Assembly (NCBI RefSeq): GCF_000712595.1
Contig: NZ_JOTN01000006.1
Span: forward strand, 141,781 to 205,780
Source of the DNA: Bacillus manliponensis
GTDB lineage: Bacteria; Bacillota; Bacilli; Bacillales; Bacillaceae_G
Direction of reading: 5' to 3'
DNA length: 64,000 nt
The translations under genes and the position numbers were made by a program. The notes below the pieces were generated by a model. That model saw only the letters and a program-made list of their open reading frames with translations, made no database searches and was not told the DNA's origin. Shown in pieces: positions 50,182-58,304 of this stretch; within the stretch, counting starts at the first letter, position 1, and each line of letters starts with the position of its first letter.

Positions 50182-50802
50182 ATGGATTTTTCCTTGAAAA
50201 CAAAGATTATAAATTATTTTATTCGAAACTATAACTGCCATTCTATTATTTTATTTGGACCCCATGCACGTGAAGACGTTACTCATGAAAGTGATATTGA
50301 TGTGGTATGCTTTACTGATCAGCTAATTAGCAGTAGTAACGATACAAAGATTTTCGGTAGAAAGCGACTAGATGCATGGATTTATGAAACAAAGAAAATG
50401 AGAGATATCGATGAGTTCTTACGAATAAGAAGGGGAAAAATCCTTTATGATAATCGAAAAATATGTGAGAAGTTTTTGATAGATATAAATGGATTGTTTA
50501 AAAGAGGACCAAAACCATTGACCGAGCAAGAAAAAAAGTTTTTGAAAAGACGTATTTACAAAATGTATTTAAGAACGAAAAACGATGATATGAATGGGAG
50601 ATTTACATATCATGAGCTTTTAGTCAAAACGTTAGAAAATTATTTCATCTTAAATGGAAGATGGTATTTAGGACCAAAGCATTCGTTGCAGTGGCTACGT
50701 GAAAATGACCGAGAAGTTTATGAGCTTTTTGAACTTGTATTAAAGTCAAAAGGTCGTATGAAAGCGATGAAGCAACTGATAAAAGTCACTTTACAACAAT
50801 AA
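50182..50802 (+). CDS. Nucleotidyltransferase-domain protein
   Basis: 206 aa. The N-terminal half (residues 1-90) is a Pol-beta-like nucleotidyltransferase: ILFGPHAREDVTHESDIDVV corresponds to the GS-x10-DxD motif, with the serine replaced by proline and both aspartates kept. The C-terminal half is helical, with basic segments (EKKFLKRRIYKMYLRTK), like KNTase/HEPN-type substrate or partner domains. It resembles MNT-domain or aminoglycoside adenylyltransferase proteins. Coupled to the DUF2809 gene. Substrate unknown. Confidence 0.8.
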   Translation: MDFSLKTKIINYFIRNYNCHSIILFGPHAREDVTHESDIDVVCFTDQLISSSNDTKIFGRKRLDAWIYETKKMRDIDEFLRIRRGKILYDNRKICEKFLIDINGLFKRGPKPLTEQEKKFLKRRIYKMYLRTKNDDMNGRFTYHELLVKTLENYFILNGRWYLGPKHSLQWLRENDREVYELFELVLKSKGRMKAMKQLIKVTLQQ

Positions 50803-50916
50803 TCGTTAAAAACAGATATCACAATGTTGTATTATAACAACGGAAAAGCGATTCCCGTTTAACGTAAGCAGTTCTGTCTTTGGGTAGAAATATCGTAAAT
50901 AACATACTAATTAGCA

Positions 50917-50946
50917 GACCAAATCGCATATTGATTTGGTCTTTTC
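50917..50946 (+). terminator. Rho-independent terminator
   Basis: GACCAAATC (50917-50925) and GATTTGGTC (50933-50941), followed by TTTTCT. Confidence 0.85.
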
Positions 50947-50960
50947 TAATCCCTATTCTG

Positions 50961-51041
50961 TCAACGACTATTCGCTTTTAACATATAAAACATCGTAGCA
51001 AATAGCACAACAAAAAATAGCGTGACAATGGTTATTATCAT
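50961..51041 (-). CDS. Possible 26-aa single-helix membrane peptide
   Basis: ATG at 51041 to TGA at 50961-50963 reads MIITIVTLFFVVLFATMFY then MLKANSR: one hydrophobic helix and a basic tail, exactly the profile of small bacterial membrane peptides. No strong ribosome-binding site is visible, so it may be chance. The rest of 50803-51179 contains the terminator above and the promoter region of the VOC gene. Confidence 0.35.
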   Translation of the reverse strand: MIITIVTLFFVVLFATMFYMLKANSR

Positions 51042-51179
51042 CTTGATATTTAGATTGTCTAATTAATTGCTAGTTGCTGTGTTAATTAGATCTTTCATTC
51101 AAAAAAAGAATTTGTAATTATATGTCAAAAAATACGTATATTTTAAAGAAATGTACTTGAAATAGAAAGGGAGGATACA

Positions 51180-51935
51180 ATGTTACGTCTAGACCATTTT
51201 GTAATCCATATTGATAATGATGTTGAAAAAATAAATAAATTAAAAAAAGAGTTTGATAAACTAAACCTTCCATTTAACCCGCAAAAAGGGAAAGGGACTA
51301 AGGGATTTAAAGTAGCAAATTTTTGGGCAGGAGAGCAATATTTAGAAATGCTATATTTAAAAAATTTAGATGGTGGAGGGTGGAAAAGTGAATGGGTAGA
51401 TAAATATAACCAAGGAAAGCGAGGTATTTTTGGTATATGTTTGTTTACTGATTCGTTGGATGAAATCAAAGAAGGATTAATGAAAAAAGGTTTGGAAATA
51501 GAAGGCCCAGAAAGAATTACATTTTCTATGTTTTTTGGGTTATTTAAAAAAAGCTTACCATTTAGAACAGTATATATAAAACCTATTCCTAACAGCGATT
51601 TACAAATATTTTTTTTACAAATGGATAGTGAGAAAAAATATGAACTTACAAAAAAATTTATGAAACCAAATGCACAAGATGTGGGTGTTTCCTCTATTTA
51701 TGAAGCTATCGTGAAGAAAAAATTTTCGAACGAAGAATGGATATTTATTCAAAAGATATTTCCCCAATTAATCGAAGAGCAAGGTAAAAGAACAGTGAAT
51801 ATGGGAGATACAAAATTACATTTTCTATCCACTCAAGATGACTTGCTAACAGTAGATTTGCATTTGAGAGTAGAAAGGAAAGAACACAAAAATAGACGGA
51901 TTGAGATAGAAAATGTATCGCTCTATCTCAATTAA
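51180..51935 (+). CDS. VOC/glyoxalase-like domain protein
   Basis: 251 aa. LRLDHFVIHIDNDVEKINKL at the N-terminus and a matching beta-alpha-beta module around GIFGICLFTDSLDEIKEGL give the paired vicinal-oxygen-chelate arrangement of Glyoxalase_3-like proteins. Metal ligand candidates are His6 and residues in the second module. Activity unknown. ATG at 51180 follows GGGAGG; it has its own terminator. Confidence 0.82.
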   Translation: MLRLDHFVIHIDNDVEKINKLKKEFDKLNLPFNPQKGKGTKGFKVANFWAGEQYLEMLYLKNLDGGGWKSEWVDKYNQGKRGIFGICLFTDSLDEIKEGLMKKGLEIEGPERITFSMFFGLFKKSLPFRTVYIKPIPNSDLQIFFLQMDSEKKYELTKKFMKPNAQDVGVSSIYEAIVKKKFSNEEWIFIQKIFPQLIEEQGKRTVNMGDTKLHFLSTQDDLLTVDLHLRVERKEHKNRRIEIENVSLYLN

Positions 51936-51983
51936 AAAGCAAACTTTTGAAAAATTACTTTTAAAGTAATGCGGGATAAAATC

Positions 51984-52018
51984 AACGCTCAGAACAATAA
52001 TTATCTGAGCGTTTTTTG
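51984..52018 (+). terminator. Rho-independent terminator
   Basis: AACGCTCAGA (51984-51993) and TCTGAGCGTT (52004-52013), followed by TTTT. Confidence 0.9.
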
Positions 52019-52103
52019 GGTATGAATTGGTATGCGCTTTTCACTGTGAATTAAAGTTTTCTCCACACTGTTGGAACTACTTATGCTTAATAGAAATCGC
52101 TTC

Positions 52104-52958
52104 TTATGTACAATATGCTTTCTTTTGAGCGAGCCAAGTAATTGCAATAAAGTATCCGATAATTGGTGAAACACCGTATCCCATTAACGGTACGGGGAAG
52201 TGTCCAATATATGCTGAGATTAGCAAAATTAGAAAATATAGACCGATGCAAAACGATACTAATTTTTCTTGGCTTGGCGGAGAAAAGATAAATGGGGCGG
52301 GTAGTAAAAGTAAAGACATAATCCCTATAATAGACCATCCTATCCCTAGTTTTCTTACTAAATCCATGATGTCCTCCACATATAAAACAGGTGCTAAATG
52401 ATCGAGGTAAATCCATGATAAAGCTATAAAAACAAATAGCATACAAACTGATAATGCGCGAGAAACTTTAGCATCAGCTTTTCTCCATAGTAACAGTGCC
52501 ATCGGAATGACAAACGCTGTAAGTTGGGAAGCATCTGGCTGTAAAAACAGAATAACCGTAACAATACATGTGATGAGAAAGGTTTTTCCCCAGTTATTTT
52601 GTGATAAACACCTTCCTAACAGTAAGATAAGAAGTGGTAATACAATACTAGCTATATATAACTTTATCGGGCCGAATGAAATCCAGCGATGTACATCATC
52701 AATTCTAGGATCTATAAAGGTAAGTGCGAGCAGAAATATAGTACATGCAATAGGAACATATGTTACTTGACCCATGCCTAAAAATTTTCTCTTCCATATT
52801 ACAAAATAGGAAATGATAACTCCGATTAGAAAAATGATTATGTTTTGCATCCAAATCATTTTTGGAACATTATTTACATTCATAGCAATGACCCCAATTA
52901 AAAGTGGCGGTAACATAACGAAAAGCGACAGTACATATGATAACCTTGCTTGAAACAT
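52104..52958 (-). CDS. Short divergent SEDS (FtsW/RodA)-like membrane protein
   Basis: 284 aa with about nine hydrophobic helices. RWISFGPIKLYIASIVLPLL matches the RodA/FtsW RWI.lGP..fQPSE..K segment without the QPSE. LFLQPDASQLTAFVIPMALL matches the next helix (LLQPDLGTA), and FPVPLMGYGVSPIIGYFIAI corresponds to the C-terminal LPFiSYGGSSLL. It is about 100 residues shorter than functional SEDS glycosyltransferases, and the extracellular loop that carries their catalytic Asp is not clearly recognisable. It may be a regulatory or degenerate homologue. Monocistronic. Confidence 0.7.
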   Translation of the reverse strand: MFQARLSYVLSLFVMLPPLLIGVIAMNVNNVPKMIWMQNIIIFLIGVIISYFVIWKRKFLGMGQVTYVPIACTIFLLALTFIDPRIDDVHRWISFGPIKLYIASIVLPLLILLLGRCLSQNNWGKTFLITCIVTVILFLQPDASQLTAFVIPMALLLWRKADAKVSRALSVCMLFVFIALSWIYLDHLAPVLYVEDIMDLVRKLGIGWSIIGIMSLLLLPAPFIFSPPSQEKLVSFCIGLYFLILLISAYIGHFPVPLMGYGVSPIIGYFIAITWLAQKKAYCT

Positions 52959-53071
52959 GTTCTAATTCCTTTCTAGTATGAGATGACTATAAGCATTATA
53001 GCATTTATAATTGATATATTTGTATCAGAACCCTTAAATTCCTTATAATAGACTATAAAGGAGGAAACAGT

Positions 53072-54298
53072 ATGGTTATTATGAAGGAAAATCGATTCGC
53101 ATTTATTATATATGGGCTGTTTTTAGGTGCTATCGTTGGTGCAACAGCATGGTTATTTTTAACGGTTGTAAATATTGGTATCCATTTTCTTTGGGATTAT
53201 ATTCCTAATAAACTGGGGGCACCAGCTTATTACACAATTATTGTAACAAGTATTGGCGGTGTTCTTGTTGGATTAACTCAAAAGTACTTTGGTACATATC
53301 CGCGTTTAATGCCAGAAGTACTAGGAGAATATAAAGCGACTGGTAGAGTGGATTATCGTTTTATGCATCAAGCGATTATAACAGCTTTGGTTGTGCTAAT
53401 GTTTGGAGCAAGTTTAGGACCAGAAGCGGCGCTTGTTGGTATTATAGGCGGGCTTTGCACATGGGTAGGGGATCGATTTTCGTTTGCTATAAAAGAAATG
53501 AAAGATCTAACAGAAGTTGGAATGGGGGCTATATTAAGTATTATTTTTAACGCACCGTTATTTGGTTACTTAGCCCCAAGCGAAAACGAGAGAGAACAAC
53601 TTACTGAAATATCTAAAGGTGATAAAACAATTGTATATCTTATCACTATATTATCCGGTTTTTCTGCATTTTTATTTTTAAGCCAATTTGATAACAGAGG
53701 GTCATTTATCGTCGATTTCGGAAAATCTACTTTAACCCTGCGTGAATGGCTTGCCTTTTTACCACTTGCTTGTGTAGGTGTTAGTGTAGGGTATTGTTAT
53801 TTACAAACGGAATACATATTAGAAAAAATAATTCATCCTTTTCAAGAACATAAATTAGCCTTAGCAATTATAGGAGGGCTTTTATTAGGGATTATCGGAA
53901 CTTTCTTGCCATATACACTTTTTTCAGGTGAACATCAATTAAAAGAACTTGTGCACGATTGGAGTGCATTATCGTTTTGGGTACTATTCTTAACAGGTAT
54001 TTTAAAATTATTTAGTACAGCTGTTTGCTTAAGTACAGGTTGGCGTGGTGGACATATTTTTCCGCTCATCTTTTCTGGTGCAAGTATTGGTTATGCGATA
54101 GCTATCGTTATACCAATTGATCCTATTGCGTCTGTAGCCTTTGTCGTAACGGCTATTTTAAGCTATATCATGCGAAAGCCAATTGCTGTTGTGTTATTGT
54201 TACTTATGTTTTTCCCTGTCAATTTGTTGCTACCAATGTTAGGGGCCGCTGCAATTGGCAATGCATTTCCCGTTTTGGCTCATGATAAGGAGTTGTAA
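53072..54298 (+). CDS. CLC-type chloride channel/antiporter
   Basis: 408 aa, about ten or more membrane helices. ASLGPEAALVG provides the GxxxP filter segment with the gating Glu. GWRGGHIFPLIFSGASIGYA is the second pore motif, and ALGxx-type helices fit CLC. The Glu at the filter suggests gating or proton coupling is possible. No C-terminal CBS domains. It may balance chloride or acid load. ATG at 53072 follows AAAGGAGG. Confidence 0.88.
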   Translation: MVIMKENRFAFIIYGLFLGAIVGATAWLFLTVVNIGIHFLWDYIPNKLGAPAYYTIIVTSIGGVLVGLTQKYFGTYPRLMPEVLGEYKATGRVDYRFMHQAIITALVVLMFGASLGPEAALVGIIGGLCTWVGDRFSFAIKEMKDLTEVGMGAILSIIFNAPLFGYLAPSENEREQLTEISKGDKTIVYLITILSGFSAFLFLSQFDNRGSFIVDFGKSTLTLREWLAFLPLACVGVSVGYCYLQTEYILEKIIHPFQEHKLALAIIGGLLLGIIGTFLPYTLFSGEHQLKELVHDWSALSFWVLFLTGILKLFSTAVCLSTGWRGGHIFPLIFSGASIGYAIAIVIPIDPIASVAFVVTAILSYIMRKPIAVVLLLLMFFPVNLLLPMLGAAAIGNAFPVLAHDKEL

Positions 54299-54311
54299 GG
54301 AAATGTTGATA

Positions 54312-54350
54312 AAAAACCTTGAGTACTTCTATAACTCAAGGTTTTTTTAT
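54312..54350 (+). terminator. Rho-independent terminator
   Basis: AAAAACCTTGAGT (54312-54324) and ACTCAAGGTTTTT (54333-54345), then TT. Confidence 0.9.
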
Positions 54351-54375
54351 CATTCGTTTAAAGTAGAAACAAGTA

Positions 54376-55113
54376 TTATTTCTTCGCCATTTTTAACATC
54401 TCACGAATCGCTTCAACGACAACTTCTGGACGATCCATATGAATGGCATGCCCAGCATCTTCAATAATGATATGTTTACTATTTGTAGATAATGTAGTCA
54501 GCTCTTTATGGAAATGAATCCATGCTGCCATTGATTCAGGCGTATGATGTGGTTGCGATGTTCCTGTCATAACGAGCAATGGAATGTCGCCGATTGATTT
54601 GACAGTGCTTGCTTGCTCTAAACTTTCTTCAACTTCATTTAATGAACCTTCCGCACCAAATTGACTGAAATATGCTTTTCGGACTTCTTCTGAAAATAGA
54701 GGTGCCATAATTTTGTTCTGATCCTCGTGACAAGGATCTAACAAAATGACGCCTGCAACTTCTTTTGGATATGTACTTGCAAATAGTCTTACGTTTAATC
54801 CGCCAAACGAATGACCAACTAGTATGTAAGGTGGTGTTACATTTGCTTTTTGCAGTAATGTATGCAGGTTTTCAACGGCTTGTTTACTATGTTTAGGTTT
54901 GTTGTCACTTTCACTCATCCCAATTCCTGCTCGATCATATGTAAATACCTTTGCTAATTTTGTAACTTCATTTTGGATTGGTGCCCAGTTTTCTAAAGAC
55001 CAGCCGTATCCAGAATCAAAAATAATAGTGGGATTATCATTATCTTTATCAATATATTCGTAGTAAAGCTTCGTTCTACCTATATTTAACTTTTCACTTA
55101 CTTTTGTTGTCAT
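54376..55113 (-). CDS. Alpha/beta hydrolase
   Basis: 245 aa. Nucleophile elbow GHSFGGLN (Ser near residue 101), acid Asp region in VILLDPCHEDQ or LLVMTGTSQPH, and His in EDAGHAIHMDRP. There is no signal peptide and no lid motif that identifies the substrate; esterase or lactonase-like. ATG at 55113 follows AGGAGG. It is divergent from the S66 peptidase gene. Confidence 0.9.
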   Translation of the reverse strand: MTTKVSEKLNIGRTKLYYEYIDKDNDNPTIIFDSGYGWSLENWAPIQNEVTKLAKVFTYDRAGIGMSESDNKPKHSKQAVENLHTLLQKANVTPPYILVGHSFGGLNVRLFASTYPKEVAGVILLDPCHEDQNKIMAPLFSEEVRKAYFSQFGAEGSLNEVEESLEQASTVKSIGDIPLLVMTGTSQPHHTPESMAAWIHFHKELTTLSTNSKHIIIEDAGHAIHMDRPEVVVEAIREMLKMAKK

Positions 55114-55241
55114 TGTAAGGCCTCCTAATTTTTTTGACGCTTCTAGTTTAACAGTATATTATTGAGATTAATAGAATTATTTGTAAAAAAAGATGAACTA
55201 TATTCTGTATTTTTAGTATAAAAGAGGAGGGAGAAAGCGTT

Positions 55242-56273
55242 ATGTTAATAAAACCAAAAAAATTAAAACGGGGAGACCGTATTGCAACAGTAAGTACTTC
55301 GTGGGGCGGAGCAGGTAATCCTGAACTTAGGTGGAGATATGAACAAGGAATAAAAAGGTTAGAAGACGTTTTTGGACTTGTCGTTGTACCTATGCCAAAT
55401 AGTTTAAAAGGGTCTGAGTATGCTTATGAAAATCCACAAGCTCGTGCACAAGATTTAATGACGGCATTTGCTGATAAAAGCATTAAAGGAGTTATTGCAA
55501 ATATTGGTGGAGAAGATAGTATTCGCTTACTTCCTTATATTGATTTTAATACTATACGTGAAAATCCAAAAATCTTTATGGGCTACTCTGATGTAACAAT
55601 TTCACATTTGTTTTGTCATAAAGCAGGGCTTTCTTCGTTTTATGGCCCATCGATTTTAATGGATTTTGCTGAAAATGTTGAGATGGATTCATATACAATT
55701 GATATGATAAATCGAACGCTTTTTTCAAATGAGATAATTGGAGAAATTGAACCAGCAAAAGAGTGGACGAGTGAGCGTTTAGAATGGATTGAATCCAATA
55801 AACATAAACGACGTACAATGCAGAGAAACCATGGTTATGAGCTGCTGCAAGGTACACATATCGCACAAGGTCGTTTAATTGGCGGATGTATTGAAGTTCT
55901 CGAATTTGCAAAAGGAACCAAGCTTTGGCCAGATAAAAAATATTGGGAAAATAGCATTCTCTTCTTTGAAACGTCTGAAGAAAAGCCAGAACCGAATTAT
56001 ATTAAATATTGGCTACGAAACTATGCAGCACAAGGTATTTTACAAGTAACAAAAGGCATTATTTTCGGGAAGCCGCAAGATGAGAAATATTATGAAGAAT
56101 ATAAACAAATCATTTCACAAGTGATGAAAGAATATCATTTAGAAGATTTACCGATTCTTTACAATTTAAACTTTGGTCATACGGAACCAAAATTTATTTT
56201 ACCTTACGGCGCTATGGCTGAAATAGATTGTGAAAAGAAGACATTCTCAATTTTAGAAAGTGGGGTTCAATAA
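55242..56273 (+). CDS. S66 family (LD-carboxypeptidase/MccF-like) peptidase
   Basis: 343 aa. Nucleophile Ser in FMGYSDVTISH, plus Glu in FETSEEKPEP and His in NFGHTEPKF, complete the S66 Ser-His-Glu triad. The GDRIATVSTSWGG start and IGGEDSIRLLPYID agree with the MccF-like branch, which can hydrolyse microcin C-type acyl-sulfamoyl adenylates or cleave LD-peptides of murein. ATG at 55242 follows GGAGG. Its TAA stop (56271-56273) lies inside the terminal ATAAA of a bcr1-type repeat. Confidence 0.9.
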   Translation: MLIKPKKLKRGDRIATVSTSWGGAGNPELRWRYEQGIKRLEDVFGLVVVPMPNSLKGSEYAYENPQARAQDLMTAFADKSIKGVIANIGGEDSIRLLPYIDFNTIRENPKIFMGYSDVTISHLFCHKAGLSSFYGPSILMDFAENVEMDSYTIDMINRTLFSNEIIGEIEPAKEWTSERLEWIESNKHKRRTMQRNHGYELLQGTHIAQGRLIGGCIEVLEFAKGTKLWPDKKYWENSILFFETSEEKPEPNYIKYWLRNYAAQGILQVTKGIIFGKPQDEKYYEEYKQIISQVMKEYHLEDLPILYNLNFGHTEPKFILPYGAMAEIDCEKKTFSILESGVQ

Positions 56274-56374
56274 AGAACAACTTTAGTTAACCCAACCAAT
56301 TGAGTTTTTATGGGCTTTAATCTCCCACTAAGGCTATTAAGTGGGAGGTTTACAGCTCGTGAATGTAAGATAAA
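56270..56374 (-). repeat. bcr1-type dispersed repeat, copy 3 (short, diverged)
   Basis: 105 bp with ATAAA at 56270-56274 and 56370-56374 (TTTAT on the minus strand). Read on the minus strand it gives GAGCTGTAAACCTCCCACTT, then AGTGGGAGATTAAAGCCCATAAAA and TCAATTGGTTGGGTTAACTA, matching the 5' two thirds of copy 2 but lacking the 3' hairpin. The strongest feature is the CTCCCACT/AGTGGGAG hairpin at 56321-56347. The upstream copy of ATAAA overlaps the stop codon of the S66 peptidase, and the downstream end abuts the ribosome-binding site of the next gene. Confidence 0.75.
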
Positions 56375-56387
56375 AGGAGTGAAACAT

Positions 56388-56894
56388 ATGTCCAATTCAT
56401 GGAGCAGACCAACATTAAATATTCCTAAGACAAAAAGCGAATGGATTTGGGATATAGTTGGTTTTTTAATGTATTTTGGTTCTATCATTTTTCTAATGGT
56501 TATTTGGAATGAACTACCGGAAAAAGTACCTGCACATTATAATGCTGCTGGTGAAGTAGATCGCTGGGGATCAAAATGGGAATTATTAATTTTGCCAGGA
56601 GTAGGTCTGTTTATTATTTTGTTAATGCAACTGCTTGAAAAAAGACCTGAAATGCATAATTACCCAAAACGATTTAATGAAACAAACGCAGCTCAGTTTT
56701 ATTTACATAGTCGGAAAGTTATTAATCAATTAAAAAATGTATGTTTAATTATTTTTTCGGTCATTTTATTTGAATCTGTTTCCATTGCTTTAGGATGGGG
56801 AGTGGGTTTAGGTAAATGGTTTCTACCTATATTGATTGCCGGTACAGGTATTCCAATTGTATTAGGGATATTCAAACAGAGGAAAATTAAATAA
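56388..56894 (+). CDS. DUF1648 membrane protein
   Basis: 168 aa from ATG 56388 (AAAGGAG directly upstream); the frame extending to 56310 runs through the repeat and is not a start. Four hydrophobic helices. NELPEKVPAHYNAAGEVDRWGSK is the DUF1648 signature (PxxxPxHxxxxGxxDxWGSK). Often found in membrane proteins linked to cell-wall or antibiotic response. Cotranscribed with the PH-domain gene. Confidence 0.88.
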   Translation: MSNSWSRPTLNIPKTKSEWIWDIVGFLMYFGSIIFLMVIWNELPEKVPAHYNAAGEVDRWGSKWELLILPGVGLFIILLMQLLEKRPEMHNYPKRFNETNAAQFYLHSRKVINQLKNVCLIIFSVILFESVSIALGWGVGLGKWFLPILIAGTGIPIVLGIFKQRKIK

Positions 56895-56908
56895 TAAGGT
56901 GAATAATT

Positions 56909-57316
56909 ATGTACTTTAAAACAAAAAAAGATTTATGGATAACGGCTGTTTTTTTGATTATGATTTGTCTTTGTATTTTACCGCCTATTTTCCTTTTAGA
57001 CTTTAAAGTCATAAAATTTTTCATACCATTTTCAGCAGCGATTTTTATGGCATGGATTTGGCTTCGAACAGGTTATAAAATAGTAGATAACGTCCTTAAA
57101 ATTGATTATGGGCCATTTCAAATGAAAGTTGCTATCGCTGAAATTGAAAGTATACGGAACGTGAAAAATCCGTTTATCGATCCTGCATTATCAATGGATA
57201 AAATAGAAATTAATTATTCGAAATGTAAAACAATTGCAGTATCTCCTGTAGATAAAGAAACTTTCATGAAGGAATTATTCAAGTATAATGCAAATATAAA
57301 AGTGCAGACGTTTTGA
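56909..57316 (+). CDS. Membrane-anchored PH-domain protein (YyaB-like)
   Basis: 135 aa. Two hydrophobic helices (about 8-30 and 36-52), then a bacterial PH-like domain: GYKIVDNVLKIDYGPFQMKVAIAEI-type strands and ISPVDKETFMKELFK at the C-terminus, the DUF1200/YyaB pattern. Function unknown. It is 14 bp after the DUF1648 gene and closes the operon before a terminator. Confidence 0.8.
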   Translation: MYFKTKKDLWITAVFLIMICLCILPPIFLLDFKVIKFFIPFSAAIFMAWIWLRTGYKIVDNVLKIDYGPFQMKVAIAEIESIRNVKNPFIDPALSMDKIEINYSKCKTIAVSPVDKETFMKELFKYNANIKVQTF

Positions 57317-57342
57317 ATACGGAAATGTGTAGACATTAAGAA

Positions 57343-57390
57343 GAACACCACCTAAATTTACAAAACATACAGCTTTAGGTGGTGTTTTTC
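57343..57390. terminator. Bidirectional terminator
   Basis: 13-bp arms AACACCACCTAAA (57343-57355) and TTTAGGTGGTGTT (57374-57386), then TTTC; it also closes the EamA gene on the minus strand. Confidence 0.9.
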
Positions 57391-57392
57391 GT

Positions 57393-58304
57393 TTAATATG
57401 AAATTTCATCTTCTACTTGCTTGACTTGTTTTCTTTCATACTCTGATATATAAATGGCTACTAAAATCAAAGAAGCACCAATCCATTCTGCACCAGAAAT
57501 GAATTCTCTTAAAAATACAAATGCAAATACAGTTGCAAATACAGGTTCTGTAAGTTCGAAAAATTGTACTTTACTTGCTTCAATGTAATTCAGTGCTACT
57601 GTTGTACAATAGAACCCTCCAATAGTAGGAAGAATAGCAAGAAGTATGAATGATCCATAAGATTCTGGTGCTGGTATCGTTAATCCTTCAATCGCAAAAG
57701 GAATGAATAAGTAAATACTTCCAAATAGCATTAAATACCAGACTAAGCCGAGGCTGCCTTTTAACTGATATCTTTTTGTAAAAATCATGAACAGCCCATA
57801 TCCGATACCTGCTATTGCAGCACATATCATTCCAAATAACGAGCCACTTTCACTTTCGCCGTAAAAGAACATGAAAAATAGACCTAGAAATAAGAGAAGT
57901 AATCCAATGTATTGATGAATTTGTTTTTTCTCAGCTAAAAAATACATACTTCCAAAGAACGTTGTTAATGTTGCAGACCCGAGTAAAATGAAAACAACAA
58001 GCGGAACGGATTGATATTTATATCCTGTCGTCTCAAAGAAATATAGAATGAAGATTCCTAAGAACGCACAAAACATGATCGGTTTTACATAACGGGCATT
58101 CTCTTTAATACGTTCTCGTGTATTTTTATGAAATACAGCAATGAGAGAGATACATGTAAATGCAATGAGACACTTGTAAAAAGCAATACCAGAAGGGGAC
58201 ATATTACTACTCATAATCCCTTTACTAAATACCCCAACAGTACCATTTAATAGCGCTGCTACAACTGCAAATAAGATTCCTAGTATATAATATTTTTTCT
58301 TCAC
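57393..58304 (-). CDS. EamA/DMT family transporter
   Basis: 303 aa from GTG 58304, 7 nt after AGGTGG. Ten hydrophobic helices in two EamA repeats (about 8-140 and 155-290). GTVGVFSKGIMSSNMSPSGIAFYK near the N-terminus and ASKVQFFELTEPVFATVFAFVFL near the C-terminus are typical. It is probably an exporter of a metabolite. It overlaps the desaturase stop codon by 4 nt (GTGTGA), so the two are translated together. Confidence 0.9.
   Translation of the reverse strand: MKKKYYILGILFAVVAALLNGTVGVFSKGIMSSNMSPSGIAFYKCLIAFTCISLIAVFHKNTRERIKENARYVKPIMFCAFLGIFILYFFETTGYKYQSVPLVVFILLGSATLTTFFGSMYFLAEKKQIHQYIGLLLLFLGLFFMFFYGESESGSLFGMICAAIAGIGYGLFMIFTKRYQLKGSLGLVWYLMLFGSIYLFIPFAIEGLTIPAPESYGSFILLAILPTIGGFYCTTVALNYIEASKVQFFELTEPVFATVFAFVFLREFISGAEWIGASLILVAIYISEYERKQVKQVEDEISY

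Noticed and set aside
51967-51980. TAATGCGGGATAAA, identical to the end of the bcr1-type repeat
   Set aside because: Only 14 nt match and no second end is found; could be chance or a tiny relic.
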